Counted from the stretch's first letter, positions 44,801 through 56,369 are shown. The stretch: 64,000 nucleotides of DNA from Blattamonas nauphoetae (GCA_033064195.1 JARBJD010000047.1:275221-339220), one strand, 5' to 3'. Translations and numbers: made by a program. Notes: generated by a model from the sequence alone, not told the origin.

Positions 44801-47641
44801 GATTTACGCCGACGATAGGGGATGCCATCACGAAATTCATTCCGGAAGAAAACATTGTGATAGCCGCGTTGAAATCACCGACAAAGGACACGATCTCAAG
44901 TATCAGCATTGAAAAAGCGGACACCCTGATGCTGGACACAGGGAAGCGACTCCTGCCGAACAATGACGAGATGTGTGTGCGATGTGGGTTCTGCGGGGAA
45001 GTGATTGGAGGGGATTTCTTTCATCATGAGTGTGATGAAGTGTTCCACGGTTCGACCAGTCTGGAATTCCACAAACAGCTGCTCGACCCGATGAACGCAC
45101 ACAAACTCTTCGTGAACAAACCCGAAGGGAGCGAGAAGATGAGCAAGTCGACGAGTGACATTGTCGCAAAAAAAGACCCAACGTTCTTCTACACGCGGAA
45201 GACGCTCAAGGAAAGAGATGACGACAGAGAATCGGAATCATCCACCAGACACTCTGACAAACCAATTGGACTCCAAGTGGTGTACCCGTGCCCAACGAAG
45301 ACGAGACCAAATGCCAAAAGGTCTGGGAACCATTTCACGTTCCTGATGATGAATGTGACGATGGTGGAACCTCTCGGGGAAAAGCAGATCGGAACGCTTG
45401 CGTTAAACGAAAAGATCAAGACACTTCGGTTGACCCTGCTGACCGACAGCTTTGGAGAGACTGAGCCGGAGGAGCCGCTGTCGATGACGATCACAAACTG
45501 CACACATCAGCAGGCATCTGAGTAGTCCCATCAAAATAGGTAAAACTGGGATCAATTGATGTCAGTGCCTAAATTTGGACTGAGATCAAATTTCAACTCT
45601 TTTCCTTTGAGATTTTCTCATTATCACTTCATTAATCATGTTCAATTCACTTCTTGTTTTCACATAATGCTCTTCAATATTTCAGACAGCTCTTATTTCC
45701 CAAAAACACGCACGATCACAATCACCAACACTTCTTTTTTCGATGTATTCCCTTCATTGACTTTTGTCAGTGAGAAAAAACCATCAAAGAAGACATAATA
45801 ACGCATTATCGACTTGTTTTAATAATTATTGTTGTAGAACAAACTGAAACAGCAGCACCCAAAGTTTGCATTTTCATGATCTATGAAGTGACCATTTTCC
45901 TTTTTACTTTTTTTTCCATTCAAATATCATATATAAGAAGACTTTTTTGAAATGAAAGAAACGAAATGGTATTGTAGGTATTTAGTGGGATCAGATCCGA
46001 CTGGGATCACTGGGATCAAATCAGAAGCCTGCACATCAGCCACTCCCTCCGCCGTGTCAGCTGTACCGCACTCCGTTTTTCCCAGAACAACCGCAAACTG
46101 GTCAAAAACGCACCGCTGAGCTTCTTGCTGGGAGCAAGTCAGCCTCTCGCGAGAAGGGGGTGAATGATGTTGCCAAGGGGATGTTCGCGGATGCTTTCAA
46201 ACTCAGTTTACCAAAAGTTACAAAGAAACCAAAACCGAAATCGATTCCTCTTCATCCTCCCATCCTCCCATCCTCCGAAGCAGGACAAGAAAAAGCCGAC
46301 GATCAACCATCAGGGCACAGACACAGTCGCATGGAACCCAGCACATCAAACGCGGTCGTGCTGATTAAAACGTGGATGGAAGGGAAGTTGATCACAATGA
46401 AGAAACATGGGGATACGTACTCCGGCACACCGGATTCTCTCAAGTCTTACGAAGGACTGGAATTTGTGGAGCCCTCGCCCTTTCTGAATGGTATTGATCG
46501 GTATCTGGGACAGATGATGCTTCCGTTCGGATGCGTTGGCGAGTTGCGGGAGAGGATTCGGCGATCGTTCCCAAGTATCCATCCTGCTCTCCTCCCCCCA
46601 CGCACACAAGCTGCTGCGGGACGCTCAGATACAGTGATGGAACAGTGTCTGATGGTGATGCAGCAAGAACTGGAGCTGTTCTGGCTGATGCTGAATCTGC
46701 CCAACATGACCGAACCAGATTTCTTCTCGTCCTTCGGGTTCTCTTTCGGCACACTGCGGATGATTCTGCAAAATATGAAGTTGCTCCTGAAGTTCACGAA
46801 AACTAACAAGCCGACTTTCCACAAATTAGTCAATATGCTTCTCTCCAGAGCAAATGCTGTTACGGCTCGCCTTTTTGCTATCAGAGGAGTTCGTGTTGCT
46901 TCTTCTGACAGGGACATTCTGAACTATTTTGAATTGAAAGATTGGAAGGGCAAACTCCCCAAGATTGATAATGAGAAACCAGACCCTCGAATATATCAGA
47001 TGGAGAAAGAGCTGAAAGACCTTGATACATCTGTGAACGGGCCTGTGTATACAATGAACTTCAAACTGCAGGGAGTCACCGACGAGGAAGAACAGGACAA
47101 GATCATCAAGGCCACACCATTGTCTACCCATCGAACAACTCTCATTGAGAAGCGAAATGACTACCTTAACCGTGCGTGGACGCTTTTTGACTTTTTTGGA
47201 TCGCTGGCCATGACTCTCCCTGCGACAACTCTGACACGACCAACACTCGACACACCTTATCAGCCGATGAATGACATAGTTTTAAAGACTAGAAAGGATA
47301 CAGACGTTCTGAAGGCCATGCAGTATGTGAGTTCGATCATCGGCGTTGTGGAGTACAACTATTTCCGAAGCGTCCTGAAAGAAGAAATTCCGGACGACGA
47401 TGTCGACGTCGAAATCGACTTCGAACGGTTGGAAATGGAAAGAGTGAAGTGCCTCGACACCTTTTGCGAGCTCCAGGAGTATCTTACACACAACTTCACT
47501 TTCATATTCGACCACCTGGAGGACTTGGGTCGGCAAATGGACAATAGAAGAAGCGATTTAATGAGCGCCGAATCCGATATGGAAGGTTTGTCAGTGCCTT
47601 TCGAAGAGAAAAAAACGGAGGTGCTCAAAATGGAAGGGTAA
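41887..47641 (+). pseudogene. Crinkler/RHS-type P-loop NTPase, copy D (split by a transposon)
   Basis: Exons 41887-42780, 42813-43516 and 43560-47641, with introns of 32 and 43 nt. If the element at 45511-46031 and one 8-bp duplication are discounted, the remaining lengths add up to a whole number of codons (1,717 including the TAA). D is thus the best preserved copy apart from the insertion. Landmarks: GSPGIGKS at about residues 284-291, TTYTYEVLLYE near 440, the WHIVDD acidic pair across intron 2 near 530, LLTSPNQERW, GFTPRN, and the Cys cluster CVRCGFCGEV with HHEC. These fit a STAND-like CR NTPase that would couple ATP binding to an effector region. The C-terminal ~700 residues are mostly helical and unlike any domain I know. 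Confidence 0.72.
45511..46031. mobile_element. hAT-type non-autonomous element, 521 bp
   Basis: CACATCAG is duplicated at 45503-45510 and 46032-46039. Unit C preserves the empty site (CACACATCAGCCACTCC, read on the minus strand near 33108-33124). Ends are CAGGCATCTGA and the inverted CAGGCTTCTGA. It interrupts exon 3 of CR copy D and brings an early stop (45523-45525). Non-coding, AT-rich interior. Confidence 0.9.
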
Positions 47642-47694
47642 TTGGGTCTTTTTTTGGACGAGAGTGGAGATTCATTATTTGGAGTAGTCCACTT

Positions 47695-48130
47695 CACAGA
47701 CGAAACGATAATTCAAAGACAAGTGAAAATCGAACAATGTACTAACGACGTGGTTTGTTGTTTTGGTGTTCTCCAAACGAGTCTGTCGTCTGGTCTTTGT
47801 CGCTTCTTGCGAATGTCGCTGAATCGGTGAATTGGACTCGTTCCTCGTTCATCGCGGCCTGCCTGCAATATTCCCGTTTCTGAAGAATGTCCTCACAAAC
47901 AGCATGTTTCTGCTCACAATTCTTTGTCCATTTCAGTCTTGACTTACATACTCCCTGTTTCTGGAGCCGTTTCAGAGTTTTGTTCCCAAAGTTCTAATGG
48001 ACGTTCATTATTCTCATACCCCAAGAATTGTTTGATGTCCGTTACGATCTTTCAATTTCTGTCCAATAGTGGTGTGTTATGGTTGGGCAAAGTATTCTAT
48101 TTCATGCTTCCTGTGTCGAGCCAGTTGTGC
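47695..48130 (+). repeat. Terminal block of unit D, proximal part
   Basis: Follows the CR stop by about 50 bp and begins with CGAAACGATAATTCAAAGAC, as in units A and B. Mirror of 29686-30119. It preserves the empty insertion site of the element in C. Confidence 0.8.
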
Positions 48131-48747
48131 TGTGGGCATTTCCAATACACTTGAAATTTCTGCTTCAACCGCATCAATATCCTCCACTGAATGATCTGGA
48201 TGATCAGACACTGCTCGAAATTCAGCCAATTCCGGCGCGCATTCGAGCAATTCTCCTTCCCATCATTCTAATGTCTGTCCATCGTCAGCCGAGCATCAAG
48301 ATCGGTACAATGGTGTGTGAGAATGGAGGAATGGAGCTGTCAAATGCTTTGTGTGATGAACCTGCATTTGATGACAGAGGTTCGTTCAGAACAAGAGAGT
48401 CCAAGAAGAGGGGTGCGACGTCAATCGGAACCGAAATATCCAACAATTCGTCGATTTCTTTGATTTCACTCTTCGAAAACTGAAACCAAACTTACGAATG
48501 GCGTTGGGCGACGGTTGGAGAGCATCTGTTGTGTTCGTCCGAACTGATCAAAGAAATTCGGCAAACTCGAAGTACGTTTGCCATTTGTGGTTCTTCTTCC
48601 TTTTAGTGGCAACCACAGACACAACACGCGCCTAAGTCTCAATTTGTTGCAGGTTGTTGAGTCGTGCTCTTCTTCGTCGGGATTCCTCAGTGTGTGAGTC
48701 AAGATAACGGTCGTCTGGCATTTCTTCCATTTGCACTGTTGTTCCAA
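48131..48747 (-). pseudogene. Decayed coding region in the terminal block, copy 5 (unit D)
   Basis: Direct copy of 26190-26806. It has the same broken frames, with FDQFG and the AVSD...HSVED segment altered by a few substitutions (for example CCTCCACTGAATGATCTGGATG). Not expected to be functional. Confidence 0.48.
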
Positions 48748-49058
48748 TCCTTCCTCACTGCGCTTGATGTCTTAATCCTTCGAATCATTTCTACTAAATC
48801 CATCAAATCAATCCTTCATTCGATGGACGATTGAAAAGACTTGCTCACTCTGAAACGGGTCTGATTCAGCATCTGTCGGTGGACTCCTTTGTTCGCAGGC
48901 GAGAGGATTCCACGCATTGGGGGTCATTGCCTGTTCGAGAGGACTGCATTGTTTTGGCAGACAGATGCACTCCCTTTTCGGTGAGGAATATCATTTTCCC
49001 GTCCTGCTCTCCTCTTCTGACACCCTCGATAGGACGGCAGAGGATATCGCATGCAGAT

Positions 49059-49866
49059 TCACATGTAGTGGAACGAACGGAATATTTTGGTGCGGCACGC
49101 TTGCCATTGAATTCCCCCCATTTGTGTCGATATTGATGTTGGTTGGGAGAGGCGTGAAATGGTGTCAGTTCGGAGGGATGTTCCTTCTCCAATGACAGCA
49201 AACTGAAAAGAGAGAAATGAGAGAAAAGTGAATCAGACTCCAATTCGCACTCATGAAGGAAGTCCTGATACGTACCACATCACAGCCTCACCATTCACAA
49301 ATAATTGCACAGTTCGAGGTGTCGAGTCAAGATCAACTTCCATTCGAACACAATCTCCTTCTTTCAGATGAGACTGGCTAGGTGGACCTGAACGGGATGT
49401 TGGAGTGTTGAACCAGAGATCACCAGATAGGTTGAGACCGACAGAGTCTGGGAAGATGAGATCAGAGAAAAACAGACTTTTGATTTGAAATCCAAGTGCT
49501 TCACCAATTTGAGGAATCGGAGTATTGGAGTCCATCAAAATAAAGCAAATTGCACCGAGTGATGCTGAAGACGATGACAGAGGAATAAATCACACTTGGA
49601 AGCGAGAGGACGGTCATAGTGATTGAGACAACTCCAGATGTGAATGGGTTGGAACGAAGGACAGATCTCCAAAAAGAAGTACCATTCGAATCATCAGTTG
49701 TTTGAACAATGGTGGCATGCACGATGGAGAAAAGCGACGGATCGGTGAAATCCATCGCAGGAAGTGTTATGAGAGGAGTTGGAACAAGGTGCATCTGAGA
49801 AGACGAGAAATATTGACTGGTTGAAATTCGATCTCCTTTCACTGATAAAGACATCTCCACTTTCAA
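49059..49866 (-). pseudogene. SPRY/concanavalin-like domain gene fragment, copy 3
   Basis: Same SPRY-type core as copies 1 and 2 (EGDCVRMEVDLDSTPRT, VQLFVNGEAVMW) and the same TGA after SGLPS at about 49251. Upstream of about 49645 it carries a different beginning (to 49866), with TSFWRSVLRSNPFTSGVVSI leading into the shared ITMTVLSLPS. A two-base difference after LSLPS shifts the frame differently from copies 1 and 2 without restoring it. Divergent from the gene starting at 49906. Confidence 0.55.
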
Positions 49867-49905
49867 TAAGAATTTTGATCAAACCCTTACAGTGTGTTTG
49901 ATCGA

Positions 49906-52067
49906 ATGGCAAACCCAAAATCATTTTGTCGCTTCGAATCTCAATCCGTTCTTCCGGCAAGTCTCTCGCAACTATCGAAAAGTCGTAATGAAGCGAACGT
50001 TGTCTCTTGTGAAAGACAGACAAAGGCAAATATCGTCGTATTTGACTCAAGATGCATCATATCAACATCCCAACCGTGTGGGCCTTCAGCATTGTTTGAT
50101 TTCTCCTCAGCGGATGTGGAAGATCGATTGGAAGAGTTGGTGGGGATATTGTCGAAAGGGCCGACATCAGAAAGAGTGACTTCTTTGGACATTCTTCGAA
50201 TCAATTTGACATGTCTGTGCCGGATTCTTGCTGACCTTCGTCAGATCCTTCTCTTGTGAACAAATTGTTCGATTTGGACATTTTGAGGATTTGTAGCAAT
50301 CTAGTTCGTGAGAACCAATCAACACCAGTTTTCGTGTGTCTTTCTTTCTCGATTCAATTCGCAGGACGCGCTGATGTCCTTCCTGGTCGTTCTCTGTGGT
50401 ATCGCCTTTGTGACTCTCATTTTATTCTCCAGATGTGATGTCATCTACGAAACAACAATCACTCGAAATCTCTGGATTCTTTCCTGCCCTTTTCGCTCGC
50501 TCAGTGCCTTCCAATGAATCCATTGATGGGTGTTTGAAAGTCGTATTTTCCTTTTCCTTGATTTTTTCAGATCTGGGAACTGTGGAGTCATTTGGCAACT
50601 CAAGCGAGATGGCCAACTTATTATTTCCTGTTTGATGACAAAACTCAGCGCTTTATCAAAATAATCATTCCGTTCGTCAAATCGAAGTGTGTGGAGGAGA
50701 TCCGTTCTGGTGCTCTTCGAGTGTCTCAATCATTCGGCCTCTTCGAACCGCTGATTCGAAAGATTTTGCGAATTCCCGGAATCATGAAAATCTGCGACGC
50801 TTACATTTCTCCCCAATCTCATTCAATTACATTACTCTTGTGTGATCTGATGGGAGCAGAGTCGCTGGAAACAAGACAATGTGTTATGCGGGCACTTTCC
50901 GACACTCTGGATGGATTCCGACTTGACTATTCTGTTCCGGAGTGGCTTGTCAGGGAAACAACACCGTTCTCTGTGAATTCAGATGGGACGCTGAAGGAAG
51001 AAACACTTTTGGGAAAGTTATCCATTCTTCTGACAGAATCGATGAACGCCATCGACACTCTCCTCGATGATGTTTGCGATGATAATGTGAAGACTCTTTC
51101 CAATCATTGCAGGCTTGTTGCATCTGCGTTTTCGTGTCTGGCACTTCTCGGAAAGAGGAAGGAAGAACCAAAAGAGATTCTGAAATCAAAGGGAGTCCTG
51201 CAGCAGATTGGAGCCTGGGCTGGCTCTCTCCTCAACACTCCACCATCCCCAACTCGAAATGAAGCTCTCCTCTCCCTTGTTCAGATTCTGGTTGATATTC
51301 AATCGTATTCGCCCCCAGCAGAACTGATCTCACTCGACCTTGTCTTTCCAGACTCCTCGACACCACTTGCTGATCTTCTCACGCTCATCGAACCACTCAT
51401 CGCTGTCAATTCCGACAAAGCAAAGACAGTCCTCGCCCAGTTCTGGTCACCGTGTTCAGAATGCTGCAAACCAGGCAGTGGAGACAAATCACTCTTGTTC
51501 ACCTTTTTCAACAAGTTCGTTCACAGTGCTGGTTTTATCGAAGTTGATCTCGAGAACACTCGCTTCCATGAGTCAATCAGATCTTTCCTGTCGGCTCACC
51601 TCTTCACTGATGACTCCTCCGACCCAAATCCAATTGACACTCCTTCCCTTCGTGCCTATTTTCGTCAACTTTTTCTCTCACACAGCAGGACCACCTCGCA
51701 GCTGCTTGGACGAATGAGCTTATTTGTTGAATGCATTCCAGGCGTTATCTGCCAAAACGTGACCTCTCTTCTGTTTTGGAAGGATGTTGGTGGAGTTGCT
51801 GCCATTGTCAATGATCTCACTCTCGAGAATCGCTTTGATTCAAGATCAGACCTTTTCACAGCGATCCACAGGAAGATTCTTTTTCCTGAAGGTTCTGTCC
51901 CGACTCCAGAGCAACTGACATTGATTATTCGTGAGCTGGAGGAGGAGGGGTTTTCAGATGCTGTTGAACTGGACGCAGATTTTCTTCACCGCCTTCCTGA
52001 GTGGAATGTTGCCAAGACTTCTGATCATTGTCGGCTCAGACGTAGCAGAATGTCGTTTATGATGTAA
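49906..52067 (+). CDS. ARM/HEAT-like helical protein with four mini-introns
   Basis: Five exons: 49906-50255, 50288-50333, 50365-50398, 50433-50539 and 50571-52067. The GT-AG introns are 32, 31, 34 and 31 nt, and all keep the frame, giving about 677 residues. The start is the first ATG in frame; an upstream exon is possible because an ACAG lies just before it. The last exon is one open frame of 498 codons. The protein is leucine-rich and helical throughout (for example LLCDLMGAESLETRQCVMRAL), as in ARM/HEAT scaffolds. No catalytic motif is seen. It differs from the ARM1/ARM2 family and is the only host-type gene here without visible damage. Function unknown. Confidence 0.75.
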
Positions 52068-52491
52068 AACTGTCCTGTCCTCCTCGCTTTCTGTCCGTCC
52101 TCCACTGTTACTTGTCCTATTTTGGAACTGAGAGAAATTTGCGATTTTTGTTATTTCCAGTGATGATATTGCATTTGAGGATGAATTTTGGCTTGGTTTT
52201 ACGAAAAAACCTGAAAACCAAAGACTTCGATGAGGTAAATTATATTAAGGATTGATCACAAAAGAATCGTCTCGAATACTCTTGTTTACGATGAAATGTT
52301 ACGGAAAACAGAATATTCAAGAAGGTAGAAGGGTCCGGATGGATTTGGGACGAAGTAACCACACTCCATCTATTTGAATCAACATTCTCAAGCTTGGTCG
52401 GGACAAACGGCACACGATCGAGTGAAAATACTGTTAATTTCATCCATTGAACGTAAGCAATCTGGAGGAAGAGCTTGAAGTTTTTGAAGTT
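52068..52491. other. Intergenic spacer
   Basis: Downstream of the helical gene. Contains TTGTCCTATTT and AT-rich stretches; no gene seen. Confidence 0.5.
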
Positions 52492-52803
52492 CATGAGAAA
52501 CACTTACCTCTCGATTACCGTGCAAGCCATTCACCATTTCCTTCAATCATGATTCTCCAGCTGGGTGGATCTCTTTTATAATCACAAACGAGGTTTTCCG
52601 TTCCATTCTCACGACGCAAATCAGATAATTCCAAAAGAGTCCATAGACAATCGAAACAAGCAGAAAAAGAGCTGAGAATGTTCCAACATGTCTTCCTTAT
52701 GAATAAAAACAACCACAACATCATGTCAAACCACATTTTCCACATAGAGTGGACATTCATCGCGACTCCACACACTCTTGCGGAGAGTAGCAGCGATTGC
52801 GAA
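52492..52803 (+). repeat. Fragment of the CR 5' flank
   Basis: Direct, nearly identical copy of 41030-41340 (starting CATGAGAAACACTTACC). It ends abruptly at about 52803, after which the DNA is unique. It is a truncated dispersed piece of unit D outside the palindrome. The plus-strand frame at 52678-53187 (169 codons) is open across this junction. Confidence 0.82.
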
Positions 52804-53187
52804 AACGGGATTTGTGTGATTGGAATGCTGCTTCGTTCGATTCGTGATTGTCAGAACAAACGAGAAATGGTGGTCCACGACTTCTCTCGCCTTCTTTCAC
52901 GACCCAATCCTCTCAAACTGACTCTCGATCGTCTGCGATGCCCAATTCTCTCCATCTTGTACCAATTTCTTCATGATTCGGGACATCGAGATCCCATCAA
53001 GAAAGATAAGGAAGGAAAAGGGTTAATTCGGTCCTTTGTGGACGAGAGAGGAGATTCACTGCCAGAGCGGTCCTTTTCACAGATAATAGAAAGATTTCAA
53101 AAAGGAGAAATGGCATGGGTTCGGTTTGTATGCCGACGTTCGGAATGTATGCCTTTCCCCATTTTTCTGCAATCTACAATAGCCTAA
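52678..53187 (+). CDS. Possible chimeric ORF across a repeat junction
   Basis: The first ~40 codons derive from the CR 5' flank. The rest (with VVHDFSRLLSRPNPL and FVDERGDSLPERSFSQ) is unique. The unique part looks like ordinary protein sequence, perhaps from an older gene truncated by the repeat. No family recognised, and no evidence of expression. Confidence 0.3.
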   Translation: MFQHVFLMNKNNHNIMSNHIFHIEWTFIATPHTLAESSSDCENGICVIGMLLRSIRDCQNKREMVVHDFSRLLSRPNPLKLTLDRLRCPILSILYQFLHDSGHRDPIKKDKEGKGLIRSFVDERGDSLPERSFSQIIERFQKGEMAWVRFVCRRSECMPFPIFLQSTIA

Positions 53188-56160
53188 AATCCCAAAACTA
53201 CATACCACAGAGCATTCATCAAAATCGCATCCCTGCTGAGAATCTCAGCCAAGACAAATTTCAACTGAACTGAAAAAGGATCAAACAGGTGATTCCAAAT
53301 GTGCAACATTTGAGTCTCTATGATACGAAAGATTCATCATGCGTCAAGCTACAGCATTACATTGATCTTTTAATGGATTTTTTCGGTCAGATGAGAGGAG
53401 ATTTCAACATCAACGTAAGAAACCTGCCAAATTCGTGAGAAGTGAAGATCGATCTTATCTTCACCAATTCGATTTCTATGTGTCAATCATGTTCCATTTC
53501 ATAGAAATAGATGAATTGGAAGGATATGCAATATGTGTAAATCCGGTCTTTGTCATATTCGAGGAAGAACACCCATCTTTTTTTTCTTTTTCGAGATTTG
53601 ACATCATCACCTTCTAAATCTCAAATTGTATCATTGAATACGACTCATGTGTGTCATATTACTTTGCTCCTCTCCTTTAGAACAGAATCGATGACCATAA
53701 ATCGAGAATCAGAAAAATGAAAAAAGTTGACGGTGCGGACCAGATCGGAACCTCAATCTTCATTGAACCTCGTACCCCGCATCATTCTGTTCTGAGGAAT
53801 TGGAATCATTTCATTTCAATCCAAATTCTTTCTTTTATCTCCTGTTTTTCAAAAACAAAGAGTAGACATCTCTAGTCACCTGAAAACCCGGTAGTAAATA
53901 AAAAATCGGTAGTTTGTTTTGGGGTCCCAAAAATGAAGAGTAACACTGGATTTCTGATTGTTTCGACAATTTTTCTCTCTAAATGACATTTTTATGAATA
54001 AATGAAGTGTCCTAGGTGATTCAGAACAAATAGTTTTGATTACCCAGCATGATTTTCTCATGGACTTGAAAAGTTGATCTCGTTGTATCTTCATAACCAG
54101 ACAAAATTTTGACCTGAAATTTTCGCGAAAGTGAATGTTTTGAGAAAAACAAACTTTTGATATTTCAACTTTTTTTTTTTGGCGGCAAAATTTTCCTCCT
54201 TTTTCATGATTTTTCACAGAATTCTGCAAGTGTCTTCGGACTTGTCTCTCACCATTAGTAGTATAGAAGAAGATTAAGGAACCAATCTGAAATTGTCATT
54301 GAAATCAAAACTAAAAGTCAAGTCCGATTGACCATTTTTGAATCTTGTATTAAAAGGAATTTATGACATTTTGATGACATCAATATTTGGCCTAAATTCT
54401 AAAAATATGTCCAATATTTTGACCTCGTGAAAAGTGTCAATTTTGAAGCAAATTTTGGCAACATTCGAAAAAATGTTGGCACTTTTTTGGTGTTTTTCCC
54501 TTTTTGACCACAAATCAAGTGAAACCAACAGTTGAACCATTTCGAAAAATTCTGCAAAAAATTCTAAAATCTCGGAGACACTGTCGGTCATCGATCAAAA
54601 CAATCCAGATGAAAATCGGTTGAGAATTCGTCGAGCTGTGTACCGGACTTAGGTCGAAAAAGTGACGAAAAAGTCGATGTTCGGATTTCGCCACTATGAA
54701 CACCTTTATGTCTCAAATTGTGTTCAAACACGTTCTAAAATTACGAAATTGATTTTGATAGGTGAAATTTTAGGAAAAAAGCACTTTTGAAAAAAAAGTT
54801 AGATCCGACCCCACAACATATTTTGAAAATGACAAAATTTTTAAGGAGGAGAAAGTGACGTCTCGCTCTTCTCCAACACGTCACTTTTCGCCCTCTGATG
54901 GTGTCCGTAGGTGTCAAATCGGTAGTTGACAGGTATTCACGTCATTCGGTTCTGACGATCCTCGACACACGATCGTTTTCACAATTTTTTGTCAATTTTC
55001 ATTTCTCATTGATTTCCGTTTAACCACTTCGCAATCATCACTAAACAACCCTTTTTTGAGAATTCTGGTTGTACATCACCTATTGTTCGCTCTGGAGGGT
55101 CGGTTTTTCGATCACACTTGTGACGACACATTTGCACCAACATTTTGACACTATGGATTTTTTGATCCGATTTTCACTGCAAATCCTTCTTTCTCGCGGT
55201 CTGAGTAAGGTGTGCTCAAATTTTGAGGAGATTTTGTCGGATAGTTCTCCCATAAAGTCACTTTTTCATGTTTTCACTTCTCAACTTTTGACCGTTTTTG
55301 TCACTTCAAAACCGACTCTAGTCCCTTTCATTTCATTACTTTCTCTCCCCATTTCACCTCGAATTAGTTCATCATTCCTCTTCATTTTGCTCAATTCACT
55401 TCCATTTTGTGGGCCGTTCTCACTTCACTAGCACATCATTTTGTTGCAATTTTCATCAACTTTTTCACAAAAACAGAGTAAAAGAAAGCGAAACAAGTAT
55501 GAATGAAACGGGCAAGTATGAAACTGATCGGTGAAATGACGAACGTGAAAATGACGTGAAATGTGACACCAATAGTGAAAATCTGGTCTGCGTTCAGGTT
55601 TTTCTCTCTTAAAAACAACAAAAATGAGTCAAAAAAGTATGTGAAATGATGAAGATTACGGAAAAATTCCGAGAACTGAAGTGAGCCGTTGAAAGTGAGA
55701 TCTCGGTAAAAGTTCGGAAAACTCAGTTAGTGGAAATTAGTGTGTTGTATTAGAGAAAAAGTTTTCGAGAAAGAAACATGAATGAAATGATTAAAAAGGA
55801 TAAACAATGAGAAAATGACATGCGAACAGGTCGTCAAAATGAAATGCTATCGGATGAAAATGAAGTGACAATTCAATCAAAAATGAGTGAAACAGAGCTG
55901 AAAAAAGGAGAAAGTGATGTCGAAATGATGAAGAATACCTGAAAGTTTTGAGATCTGGACCCGGTTGTGAATCGCTCAATAACTCTGCAAAAGTCCGGAA
56001 TCTTCAAAAAAAGAAGCATACCATGATGATCCTGGAGTTCAGGAGAATCTAAAACGCGAAGAATTGAAACGAAACTATCACTCTTGAGAAATCAGTGATC
56101 GAACCCATTGATCCTCGATCTGAGTGACAAATCCAAAACTGAGAAATCAACGAATGAAAC
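53188..56160. other. Long AT-rich region without a recognised gene
   Basis: About 3 kb, richer in A/T than the rest, with poly-T/poly-A runs and short frames lacking protein-like composition. A short stretch near 54850-54970 is richer in G/C (GTCTCGCTCTTCTCC... and CCTCGACACACGATCG). It may be the flank of the virus-like element or a decayed part of it. Confidence 0.5.
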
Positions 56161-56190
56161 TTTATTTTTGAATTTTTTAATTTGTATTAA
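56161..56190 (+). promoter_or_regulatory. T-rich promoter-like motif before the 51-aa ORF
   Basis: TTTATTTTTGAATTTTTTAA followed by TTTGTATTAA directly before the ATG. It is the only plus-strand instance of the T-rich leader and marks the left end of the gene cluster. Confidence 0.45.
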
Positions 56191-56346
56191 ATGAATCCAA
56201 CTGAAATGTACAAGGAAAGACGTCGAGTATGTTCAGAACAAGCATTAATTGAATCAATGAGAGAAGAGAACTGTTCGCTAGTCTCTGAGTATGTCAGAAA
56301 CAATGTGCCGGTGACGTATGTTCATGAGGGAGTTGAACAAAAATAA
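56191..56346 (+). CDS. Small ORF of the virus-like element (51 aa)
   Basis: ATG to TAA. The product is charged in its first half (MYKERRRVCSEQ) and has no transmembrane segment. It abuts the T-rich leader and converges with the 136-residue gene, leaving 23 bp between the stops. No family recognised; position and leader argue that it is real. Confidence 0.4.
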   Translation: MNPTEMYKERRRVCSEQALIESMREENCSLVSEYVRNNVPVTYVHEGVEQK

Positions 56347-56369
56347 TCTCACACTGATTGGTGAGCTAA

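Larger units (their letters stand above)
40600..49645 (+). repeat. Right arm (unit D) of the C/D palindrome
   Basis: Inverted partner of 27972-38020, nearly identical over more than 8 kb once the two transposons are left out. Beyond about 49645 the sequences diverge inside the SPRY-type fragment. Confidence 0.9.

Noticed and set aside
27972-49645. The palindromes as pure assembly artefacts
   Set aside because: Each arm has private features (transposons with duplications in only one arm, single-base indels, clustered substitutions), which a duplicated contig would not show. Read-level proof is still lacking.
53876-55979. Short frames in the AT-rich region
   Set aside because: Low-complexity composition rich in Lys, Phe and Ser; no leader motif, splice pattern or repeat copy supports them.
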